From an uncultured Clostridia bacterium (GTDB lineage: Bacteria; Bacillota; Clostridia; Oscillospirales; Acutalibacteraceae): a stretch of DNA of 56,227 bases. The stretch is taken from contig CALGRR010000039.1 in NCBI GenBank assembly GCA_937880805.1, positions 1-56,227 on the forward strand, given 5' to 3'. Positions 17,312 through 24,145 of this stretch are shown here, one piece after another; positions within the stretch are counted from its first letter, which is position 1, and every line of letters begins with the position of its first letter. The notes under the pieces are model-generated. The model worked only from the letters and a program-made list of their open reading frames with translations, was not told where the DNA came from and did no database searches. The position numbers were made by a program, and so were the translations under genes.

Positions 17312-17658
17312 TATTTGCAACTCCCCCTCAGTCCGCTTGAATAAAGAATGCCGCACGCTTCATACATACGCTTGGGTGTGGTGAGCACCGCAATGCCGCT
17401 TTCTTTTGCAAGCTCAATCATTTCGGGTGTAGGCTGCTTCGACCTCACAAAAACAATGCAGATCATATCCATCATTTCTGCGGTACGGATAACCTGTGCG
17501 TTAACAAGCCCCGTAAGAAGCACCGCCTGGTCTTTAACATAAGCAAGCACATCGCTCATCATATCGCTGCCGCAGGCGGAATGAATATCCTTTCCGAGAT
17601 GTTCCTCGCCGCAGAGCACCTGAGCTTCAAGCAAATCTTTAATGTCGTTAATAGTCAT
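17311..17658 (-). CDS. DRTGG-domain protein 1
   Basis: A small protein of 115 residues. The chosen ATG (17658) gives the typical start MTINDIKDLLEAQVLCG. The middle (SDVLAYVKDQAVLLTGLVNAQVIRTAEM) and end (ELAKESGIAVLTTPKRMYEACGILYSSGL) match small DRTGG proteins found in clostridial hydrogenase clusters. DRTGG domains are thought to bind nucleotides or other regulatory ligands, though no ligand is established for this group. It is the second gene of the operon and overlaps the start of the ATPase gene. Two in-frame ATGs lie upstream (17664 and 17676), but the GGGG site at proper distance favours 17658. Confidence 0.75.
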   Translation of the reverse strand: MTINDIKDLLEAQVLCGEEHLGKDIHSACGSDMMSDVLAYVKDQAVLLTGLVNAQVIRTAEMMDMICIVFVRSKQPTPEMIELAKESGIAVLTTPKRMYEACGILYSSGLRGSCK

Positions 17659-17694
17659 ACCCATTACCCCGTTCAATCGGTAATACCGTTGGAA

Positions 17695-18189
17695 TTAGTT
17701 ATACTTTGCAAGAATATCAGCAACATCGTCTGCTGTGATTCTGCCGTAAACATCATCGTTAACTGTGAATACGGGAGCAAGACCGCAAGCACCTATGCAG
17801 CGGCAAGCCTCGAGAGAGAACTTAACATCATCTGTGCATTCGCCGGGTGCAATGCCGAGAATCTCGCTGATTTTATCGAGAAGCTCCTGCGAGCCCTTAA
17901 CGTAGCAAGCAGTACCCATACAAACCGAGATGTTGTATTTGCCCTTGGGTGAGAGTGAAAACTGAGCGTAGAAGGTTGATACGCCGTAAACCTTTTCAAG
18001 GGGAATATCCATACCGTCTGCAATCATCTTCTGAACCTCGATGGGCAGATAGCCGTAGATTTCCTGTGCTTTCTGCATAACGTGCATAAGCATACTCTTG
18101 TCACCTTTGCATTCAGCAATTATTGCATTAAGCTGTGCTTCCTGCTCCGGAGTTCCCATAAAGGGTGTTTTGCTGATTTTTTTAACCAT
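17695..18189 (-). CDS. hydC: NuoE-like [2Fe-2S] subunit of the bifurcating hydrogenase
   Basis: A 164-residue subunit of the NuoE family and the first gene of the operon. A helical N-terminus (PFMGTPEQEAQLNAIIAECKG) is followed by the thioredoxin-like [2Fe-2S] domain. The four cluster ligands fall in SVCMGTACYVKG and EACRCIGACGLAP. In trimeric bifurcating hydrogenases this subunit (HydC/HndA) passes electrons between the NADH/FMN subunit and the rest of the complex. It is separated from hydA and hydB by seven other genes rather than lying next to them. The start has GGGAGGAAA upstream. Confidence 0.9.
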   Translation of the reverse strand: MVKKISKTPFMGTPEQEAQLNAIIAECKGDKSMLMHVMQKAQEIYGYLPIEVQKMIADGMDIPLEKVYGVSTFYAQFSLSPKGKYNISVCMGTACYVKGSQELLDKISEILGIAPGECTDDVKFSLEACRCIGACGLAPVFTVNDDVYGRITADDVADILAKYN

Positions 18190-18478
18190 AAAACTTTTCC
18201 TCCCGAAAGAATTTTAAAATGATTTTAAAAAGTTTATAAAAATTCATTCTTTTGAATTATAACATATTATAATAAAAAAATCTACTTCCTTTAGCCGAAT
18301 TTTTTTACCGATTTCGTGTTTTTTTGCATATTTTTTTGTATTTTTTTACTATTTCAATGGTTAGTGTTGCCTAACAAGTTTTACACAAGCAAAAACCAAT
18401 CTGAACACTCGCCGTGTTTGACAATCTGCATATCGATATGGTAATATTAAAACACAGAAAATAAATCGAGGATTCATT
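18190..18478. promoter_or_regulatory. Divergent promoter region with a GTTAG...CTAAC dyad
   Basis: This region separates the hydrogenase operon (leftward) from the methyltransferase gene (rightward). A strong rightward promoter is TTGACA (18418-18423), 18 bases, TAATAT (18442-18447). Leftward, two TATAAT-like boxes lie at 18256-18261 and 18266-18271 without a clear -35. A dyad GTTAGTGTTGCCTAAC at 18360-18375 has 5-bp perfect arms. It recalls DtxR/MntR-type metal-regulator sites more than the Rex consensus. Which promoter it would control is open. Confidence 0.5.
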
Positions 18479-19702
18479 ATGAAAAGCAAAAGAAACTACC
18501 CTGTTTTTACAGTAACGAAAAAAGCTGAAAATTCAATAAAAAGCGGGCATCCCTGGGTGTATGACGCCGAAATCACGCAAACCTTCGGCGAGGTTGAAAA
18601 CGGCTGTCTGGTTGATGTTTTATCATCAAAGGGCTCGTATCTCGGCACGGGATTTTTAAGCCTCAACAGCAAAATAAGAGTGCGTATTCTTTCATCAAAC
18701 GCCAACGAAACCTTCACCCCTGCCTTCTGGGAAAGACGCCTGCGTTATGCATTTGAATACAGAAAAACCGTTATGGGCGATGACTTCGGCTGCTGCCGCC
18801 TTGTTTTCGGCGAAGCAGACGGAATACCCGGGCTGACGCTTGACCGTTTTTCAAACATTCTTGTTTCTCAGGTGCTTTCCTTCGGAACGGATAAGCTGAG
18901 AGATATTATCTACCCCGCCGCAGTAAAAATCCTGCGTGAAATGGGCGAAACGATAGACGGCGTTTACGAAAGAAACGATGTTGCAATCCGTTCTCTTGAA
19001 GGGCTTGAAGAATACAAAGGCTGGTATGAAGCCATTCCCCATCCCGAAGAAACAGTTACCGAAATAACCGAAAATTCAATAAAATATTTTGTCGATTTTG
19101 AAAACGGACAGAAAACCGGATTTTTCCTTGACCAGAAATATAACAGAAAAGCCGTTGCCAAAATCGCAAAGGGCAAAAAAGTGCTCGACTGCTTTACTCA
19201 CACGGGCTCGTTTGCACTCAATGCCGCAATGGGCGGTGCGGAAAAAGTAACCGCAGTTGATGTGTCAAAAACCGCCGTTGAAATGGCAAGGGAAAACGCA
19301 GTAAACAACGGTCTTGACGGCAAAATGGATTTTCTTGCCGCCGATGTTTTCGACCTTCTGCCCGAGCTTGAGGCAAAGGGCGGAAAGCCCTATGATTTCA
19401 TTATTCTTGACCCTCCCGCTTTCACAAAGAGCCGCAAAACCGTTAAGAGTGCGGAACGCGGTTATAAAGAAATAAACTATCGTGCAATGAAGCTTCTGCC
19501 CCGCGGCGGCTACCTTGCAACCTGCTCCTGCTCTCACTTTATGCGTAACGACCTTTTTGTTAAAATGCTCCACGATGCGGCTGCAGATGCGGGCGTTCAG
19601 TTAAAGCAGATTGAGATGCGTCAGCAAAGCAGCGACCATCCGATTCTCTGGAATGTTCCCGAAACGGATTATCTTAAATTCTATATTTTTCAGGTGGTGT
19701 GA
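18479..19702 (+). CDS. Class I rRNA (cytosine-C5) methyltransferase, RlmI type
   Basis: A 407-residue SAM-dependent RNA methyltransferase. An N-terminal PUA domain (about residues 1-80, with GHPWVYDAEI) is followed by an EEHUD-like region and a Rossmann methyltransferase domain. Motif I is VLDCFTHTGSFALNAA, the acidic motif is VTAVDVSKTAVEMA, motif IV is FIILDPPAFTKSRK, and TCSCSHFM carries the second catalytic Cys of m5C RNA enzymes. RlmI methylates C1962 of 23S rRNA in E. coli, but related clostridial proteins are not individually assigned, so no symbol is given. It overlaps the reading frame before the PI-PLC gene. Confidence 0.88.
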   Translation: MKSKRNYPVFTVTKKAENSIKSGHPWVYDAEITQTFGEVENGCLVDVLSSKGSYLGTGFLSLNSKIRVRILSSNANETFTPAFWERRLRYAFEYRKTVMGDDFGCCRLVFGEADGIPGLTLDRFSNILVSQVLSFGTDKLRDIIYPAAVKILREMGETIDGVYERNDVAIRSLEGLEEYKGWYEAIPHPEETVTEITENSIKYFVDFENGQKTGFFLDQKYNRKAVAKIAKGKKVLDCFTHTGSFALNAAMGGAEKVTAVDVSKTAVEMARENAVNNGLDGKMDFLAADVFDLLPELEAKGGKPYDFIILDPPAFTKSRKTVKSAERGYKEINYRAMKLLPRGGYLATCSCSHFMRNDLFVKMLHDAAADAGVQLKQIEMRQQSSDHPILWNVPETDYLKFYIFQVV

Positions 19703-19704
19703 TA

Positions 19705-20592
19705 ATGTTTTTTGAAAACTGGATGTCATATATAAAAGACGATGCAAAAATAACAAAGATTGCAATGCCCGGTTCGCACAACACCGGAACAATGAAAATG
19801 TTCCGCTTTGCCCGCTGCCAGAACGGAACCCTCTATGAGCAGTTTCAATACGGAGTTCGCTTTTTCGATATTCGTCTGCGTGCCGATAAAAAAGGCGTTC
19901 GCATTGCCCACGGTCTTTTGAAGGGTATGCCCGCAAAGGATGCCTTCGCAAGCCTCAAAAAGATTCTTGACACCTCGGACGAATTCCTCGTTATCTCAAT
20001 TCAGACTTATATGAACCAGGCTGTAGGCCCCATCAAATTGAGCTACAAGGGCAACACCGAAGAAACAAACAGACTCATTTCAGAATATCTTTCACCCGAA
20101 AAATATGCTCTCACCGATTTTGATGACATCAGAAACATAACAATGGGTGATATAAGAAAATCGGGCAAAAGATATATTCTTATCAACGAAAAAGAAGAAT
20201 ATAAATACAGCGTAAAAGGCCCTATGATCGGTCCGTGGAACCCCGAAATTTTCGGATTGAAGCCCGAAAAATTCGTTAAGGAAAACATCAAATATCTTAA
20301 AAATCTCACCTCCGACGGCTTTTTCTGGTTCCAGACCCAGCAGACCCCCAATCCCGGCTCGGAGGTTGGAATGACCTGCCCCGATACCCTTGAAAAAAAC
20401 AGCAAACCGTATTTTAAGGGTGTTATGAAAGAAATTGCCGAAGATGCGGAAATGCTTGAGAAAGTTAACATTGTTGCCGGCGATTTTATGACCGCAGACC
20501 TTATGAAGGCAAAGGAAATTCTTAACCTCAATCTGCTCAAAGGCATTGTAAAAGAAGAGCTTGAATCCGAGTATTCCGAAGCAATAAAATAA
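19705..20592 (+). CDS. Phosphatidylinositol-specific phospholipase C-like protein
   Basis: A PI-PLC X-domain protein of 295 residues. The two expected catalytic His are visible in MPGSHNTGT and RIAHGLL, with the substrate-binding strand RFFDIRLRADK between them. FLVISIQTYMN is also typical. No signal peptide or membrane segment is visible at the N-terminus (MFFENWMSYIKDDAK), so either it acts inside the cell or export is non-classical. Bacterial enzymes of this family cleave PI or GPI-linked substrates. The ATG at 19705 is two bases after the preceding stop, so the two genes are probably co-transcribed. It ends at a strong terminator. Confidence 0.8.
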   Translation: MFFENWMSYIKDDAKITKIAMPGSHNTGTMKMFRFARCQNGTLYEQFQYGVRFFDIRLRADKKGVRIAHGLLKGMPAKDAFASLKKILDTSDEFLVISIQTYMNQAVGPIKLSYKGNTEETNRLISEYLSPEKYALTDFDDIRNITMGDIRKSGKRYILINEKEEYKYSVKGPMIGPWNPEIFGLKPEKFVKENIKYLKNLTSDGFFWFQTQQTPNPGSEVGMTCPDTLEKNSKPYFKGVMKEIAEDAEMLEKVNIVAGDFMTADLMKAKEILNLNLLKGIVKEELESEYSEAIK

Positions 20593-20595
20593 CAA

Positions 20596-20625
20596 AACGG
20601 ACTGTTGAAAAACAGTCCGTTAATA
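20596..20625 (+). terminator. Terminator after the PI-PLC gene
   Basis: An 11-bp perfect stem (AACGGACTGTT with AACAGTCCGTT) has a GAAA loop. It is followed only by TAATAATTTA, a weak T-tract. Confidence 0.75.
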
Positions 20626-20659
20626 ATTTATAGCATAAACTTTAAAATTGAATTCATAC

Positions 20660-20802
20660 CCAATTAACATATTCGGGTTATTATCTGATTGTACCGAACG
20701 GGAGCCGCAACCCGAAGAGGTACTGCTCATTTTGAGTACGCAATATACCCCTCCTCAATTCAACCCCATGCAGAAAAAGGTGCTTCGGCACCTTTTTCTT
20801 GC
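20660..20802 (+). ncRNA. Possible small structured RNA ending in a terminator
   Basis: This 220-base gap lies between a terminated rightward gene and the leftward ylmH. It holds a long-range pair TTCGGGTT...AACCCGAA (about 20672-20717) and a second pairing region GAGGTA...TACCCCTC (about 20717-20755). It ends with a strong hairpin AAAAAGGTGC-TTCG-GCACCTTTTT (20774-20798), which can also terminate ylmH. No known RNA family was recognised, and no coding sequence here looks real. Confidence 0.3.
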
Positions 20803-20815
20803 TTTTGGGGATTTT

Positions 20816-21610
20816 TTATGCAAACTTTCTGATATTCACAATAACTCTTCCCTTTTTGCTGACGGAAGAGCAATCTTCAATAATTATTCTGCCCTTGCGG
20901 CGGAAAACAATTTTATCGCCCTGCGAAATTCTTCTGTCTGCTTTCAGGCACTCAATATCGTTAACATAAACAATTCCGCTTTCTATTGCGGTGCAGGCAT
21001 CGGAGCGTGATACCCTGAATGCATTTTTAACAACGCTGTCAAGCCTCATTGAAGAAACGGTGAAGCTGTCGTTTTCGCCCGCCGCCGATTTTCCTTCACG
21101 CACCGTATGAGGCGGAATAATTTTTGTTTTGAGCGTTCCCCTGCCCGCTTTGGTGAGATTTTCGGCAATAAACTCCGCCATTGATTCAAGCACGGCAATT
21201 CTGCACCCGTTTTCGGTAACGATTATATCGCCCGTTATCTCTCTTTTTATGCCAAGACCCATAAGTGCACCGAGATAATCTCTGTGGCTGAGCGAAGGCG
21301 AAAATTTATCCTTTTCAACCTCAATAACAGCAAGCGGGTCGCTTTCGGGGCATTCTTCAAAATATCCGCAAAGAGAGTCAAAATCATCAGCCTCAACATA
21401 ATCGGGCAGCATAACAGCCGCCGTTCTTTCCGCATCGGTAAACCCGCCGTAAAACACGGTTTTAACATCGGGATAAGCTGTTCTCATTGATGAAACAACA
21501 CTTCTTTCGTGCATATCAAGAAAAACGCTGTTTGTTATCATTGCGTTTTCGCTGCACTGCCTCATTTTATCTTCAATTTTAGCAATTAAAATTTTATCCT
21601 CGGAATTCAT
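20816..21610 (-). CDS. ylmH: S4-domain RNA-binding protein, YlmH family
   Basis: A 264-residue RNA-binding protein. The C-terminal S4 domain reads RLDSVVKNAFRVSRSDACTA, then GIVYVNDIECLKADRRISQG. The N-terminal two thirds (FLDMHERSVVSSMRTAYP, then YLGALMGLGIKREITGDI) match YlmH. In Gram-positives ylmH usually lies in the division cluster with sepF and divIVA, and it is implicated in ribosome rescue or quality control. Here it is alone. The start has GGAGGG seven bases upstream. Confidence 0.9.
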   Translation of the reverse strand: MNSEDKILIAKIEDKMRQCSENAMITNSVFLDMHERSVVSSMRTAYPDVKTVFYGGFTDAERTAAVMLPDYVEADDFDSLCGYFEECPESDPLAVIEVEKDKFSPSLSHRDYLGALMGLGIKREITGDIIVTENGCRIAVLESMAEFIAENLTKAGRGTLKTKIIPPHTVREGKSAAGENDSFTVSSMRLDSVVKNAFRVSRSDACTAIESGIVYVNDIECLKADRRISQGDKIVFRRKGRIIIEDCSSVSKKGRVIVNIRKFA

Positions 21611-21639
21611 ACAATCCCTCCATAAGAATTCTTTTCAGA

Positions 21640-21890
21640 ATTCGTAATGCGTAATGCGTAATGAATGGTCTGCGACGCCGATTTTATATTGCTCCGCAAA
21701 AACTGATAACAATCCTCCGTCAGACATTACGGTCTGCCACCGATTTGGCTCCCTCTTGAGGGAGCTGTCGCATAGCGACTGAGGGAGTTTCAAAAGGAGG
21801 CTATTATACTGAAACTTACCTTTTGGGCTCCTTAGAAAAGGAGCTGTCCGTAGGACTGAGGATTGATAATTTGATTCACCGTTCATATAC
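21640..21890. repeat. Cluster of dispersed intergenic repeats
   Basis: No gene is seen here. It contains tandem GTAATGC units (AATTCGTAATGCGTAATGCG, 21639-21658) and two CTCC-type palindromes: CTCCCTCTTGAGGGAG at about 21750-21765, and a TCGC/GCGA hairpin just after it. CCCTCTTGAGGGAGCTGTCG recurs on the other strand at 36998-37017. These look like short dispersed palindromic repeats of the genome. Confidence 0.6.
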
Positions 21891-21963
21891 TATCACACAA
21901 GTTATGTAACCGCAAGAATTTATTGACAAAGGAAAATAAAAGGATTATACTTTTATTGTATTC

Positions 21964-22039
21964 GGGCCTGTAGCTCAGTTGGGAGAGTGCTACATTCGCA
22001 TTGTAGAAGTCGTGGGTTCGACTCCCATCAGGTCCACCA
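21964..22039 (+). tRNA. tRNA-Ala, anticodon CGC
   Basis: A 76-base cloverleaf with encoded CCA. The acceptor stem GGGCCTG/CAGGTCC includes the G3-U70 wobble pair that marks alanine tRNA. The D-arm is GCTC...GAGT. The anticodon arm CTACA-TTCGCAT-TGTAG gives CGC, which reads GCG. The T-arm GTGGG-TTCGACT-CCCAT is normal. Confidence 0.95.
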
Positions 22040-22100
22040 ATAAGCCAGTCGCAAAACATTTTGTTCTGCGGCTGTTTATTTTAGCAGGAGGAAAACACAT

Positions 22101-23045
22101 ATGAAATGTCAGGTCTGTGGTGCCGAAAGTGGCAAATATCCTTTGTGTAGGGCGTGTAATCTAAAAAAAGATAGTGGTGAAATTTCAAAATGCACAAAAT
22201 GCAAAACTTGGCATTATGTAAATCAACCTTGTCCGTTGTCCTCCTTGCCTAAAGAAAAGCGAGATTTTCTGTACGATAGCAAAGTTTCCCTAATCAGCAA
22301 AACCGAAAAGGCATTTTTCGATGCAATCAAATCTTCACTGTCTGAAAATCACTATGTATTCCCTCAAGTAAATCTTGCATCCTTTATAAGCCGTACTGAC
22401 AACGCACCATTTCACAACGAGTTATTCCGCAATGTAGATTTTCTTATAACCGACTCAAATTACCGTCCTAAAATAGTTGTAGAAATAAATGACTCAACAC
22501 ATCTCAACCTTGATAGAAAAGAGCGAGACGAGAAAGTAAGAAAAATCTGTGAAGAAGCAGGTATTCCTGTAATTAAGCTTTGGACGTCTTACGGCGTAAA
22601 TAATGACTATATAAAAAGCAAAATCACGGATACATTGAATTCACTGCCAATAGCAAGAGTTTCCCATTTCAATCAACCACATATTGACGTTCCAAGCCTG
22701 TCAAATCAACAATTTTCCTCAACATCTACAGTATATCCGACAGAAAAAACATCTTCCAAATCTCAACATCTTTCACCCCCCAAAAAGGGATGTTATATTG
22801 CAACCTGCGTTTACGGCTCCTACAACTGTCCAAATGTATGGGTTTTGCGCAGATTCCGTGACCAATACTTATCAAAAACATTTCTTGGCAAAATCTTTAT
22901 AAAAATTTATTATTCTATTAGTCCGATATTAGTAAAACATTTCGGAACCAAAATTCTATTTAGGAATTGTTTTAAAGTGTTTCTTAATCCTCTTGTCGCT
23001 TTTTTGAAAAGTGTAGGTTTTGAGAACACGCCGTACAATGACTAA
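22101..23045 (+). CDS. DUF2726 protein with zinc ribbons and CFI-box C-terminus
   Basis: A 314-residue protein. Residues 1-50 hold paired Cys motifs (CQVCG, CRAC, CTKC) typical of zinc ribbons. Residues ~70-180 match DUF2726, a restriction-endonuclease-like fold (LISKTEKAFFDAIKSSL, FRNVDFLITDSNYRPKIVVE, VIKLWTSYG); the Asp-x-Glu-x-type core is in keeping with a nuclease but unproven. A low-complexity linker of ~50 residues leads to a CFI-box-like C-terminus (GCYIATCVYGSYNCPNVWVL, then RRFRDQYL). The gene is more AT-rich than its neighbours and begins 61 bases after tRNA-Ala. Nothing around it shows which process it serves. AGCAGGAGG precedes the ATG. Confidence 0.7.
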   Translation: MKCQVCGAESGKYPLCRACNLKKDSGEISKCTKCKTWHYVNQPCPLSSLPKEKRDFLYDSKVSLISKTEKAFFDAIKSSLSENHYVFPQVNLASFISRTDNAPFHNELFRNVDFLITDSNYRPKIVVEINDSTHLNLDRKERDEKVRKICEEAGIPVIKLWTSYGVNNDYIKSKITDTLNSLPIARVSHFNQPHIDVPSLSNQQFSSTSTVYPTEKTSSKSQHLSPPKKGCYIATCVYGSYNCPNVWVLRRFRDQYLSKTFLGKIFIKIYYSISPILVKHFGTKILFRNCFKVFLNPLVAFLKSVGFENTPYND

Positions 23046-23132
23046 ATAAAAATACTTGAAATATATTGATTATTATATTTTTTGTGGTATGATTATTTTG
23101 TAGTATATTCTTTACGAAAGGGAATAAATAAT

Positions 23133-24017
23133 ATGGCTAAATATCTTATCGTTAACGCTGATGACTACGGAATGTGCCACGCGGCAAATGAGGCTGTTGC
23201 AGAGCTTTTTGACGGCGGCTTTCTTAAATCCGCAACCGTTATGATGCCCTGCCCCACCGCAAAGGAAGCTGTTGAATATTCAAACGCACATCCCGAGCAC
23301 GCAATCGGCATCCATCTCACAATGACGAGTGAATGGGGCGAATACCGCTGGAAACCCCTCACAAACGGCAAGACCCTTGTTGACGAAGAAGGCTATATGT
23401 GGCACGAGAGCGACCAGGTTGAAAAGAATGCTTCTTACGAAGACCTTGAAGCAGAAATCCGTGCACAGATTGACCTTGCTCACAGCTGGGGTATGAAGCC
23501 CTCACACACCGATAACCATATGGGCTCGCTCTACGGACACTACACGGGCCGCCTCGGCCTTGCAAAAATGACTCTTCGTATCTGCGGCGAATACGGCTAT
23601 GCATACCGCCTTTACACCGCACACGATAAGAGAATCTGCCCCAAAGGCACTCCCTATTTCCTCTATGCCGCAATCACGCTTCTTTCAAAGCGTTGGGGCA
23701 AGAAATACAATGTTGTTATTCCCGATTATCTTCTTTTCCCCGATTGGAATGACGATATGCGTAAGAGCTACGAAACCTACAGAGATACCATTCTCAAAAT
23801 CTGGACCGACCTTCCCGACGGCGTAACCGAAACCTTTATTCACCCCTCCGTTGAGAGCGATGAGCTCAAGAGCATCACCTCAAGATGGCAGGACAGAGTG
23901 TGGGAATATCAGCTTATGAAAGACCCCTATACCCATAAGTATCTTAAAGACCACGGCGTTGAGCTTATCAGCTACCGTGAGCTTATAAAAATGAAGGGCG
24001 GAGTTGTTAAAGGATAA
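23133..24017 (+). CDS. ChbG/YdjC-family carbohydrate deacetylase
   Basis: A 294-residue YdjC/ChbG-family protein. These are metal-dependent deacetylases that remove N-acetyl groups from chitooligosaccharides or similar sugars. Metal and active-site motifs are NADDYGMCHAAN (the Asp pair), GIHLTMTSEW and PSHTDNHMGSLYG, with a late His in TFIHPSVESDELK. The ATG at 23133 has AAAGGGA upstream and gives the canonical start MAKYLIVNADDYG; the longer upstream frame is leader sequence. No sugar transporter lies nearby, so the substrate is unknown. Confidence 0.88.
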   Translation: MAKYLIVNADDYGMCHAANEAVAELFDGGFLKSATVMMPCPTAKEAVEYSNAHPEHAIGIHLTMTSEWGEYRWKPLTNGKTLVDEEGYMWHESDQVEKNASYEDLEAEIRAQIDLAHSWGMKPSHTDNHMGSLYGHYTGRLGLAKMTLRICGEYGYAYRLYTAHDKRICPKGTPYFLYAAITLLSKRWGKKYNVVIPDYLLFPDWNDDMRKSYETYRDTILKIWTDLPDGVTETFIHPSVESDELKSITSRWQDRVWEYQLMKDPYTHKYLKDHGVELISYRELIKMKGGVVKG

Positions 24018-24105
24018 TTCGGAATTCGTAATGCGTAATTATAGAAAACAAGGGCGAAGCCCTTCCGAACCTATTCACTCTTAACTATTACTTATTACTT
24101 TTAAA

Positions 24106-24139
24106 AAAACACCGTGGATTTGAAATCCACGGTGTTTTT
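24106..24139. terminator. Bidirectional terminator between the deacetylase and pnp
   Basis: A perfect 16-bp stem (AAAACACCGTGGATTT) with a one-base loop, flanked by A-runs and T-runs, lies between convergent genes. Confidence 0.85.
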
Positions 24140-24145
24140 GTTTTA

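Noticed and set aside
18355..18380. Rex operator controlling the hydrogenase operon
   Set aside because: The half sites are two bases too far apart for the Rex consensus; a metal-regulator dyad fits better.
20648..21010. Rightward frame of ~120 codons running into ylmH
   Set aside because: It crosses a terminator hairpin and the antisense of ylmH and has no Shine-Dalgarno site.
21964..23050. tRNA-Ala as the attachment site of an integrated island
   Set aside because: No integrase and no repeat of the tRNA 3' end was found downstream; only one accessory gene is present.
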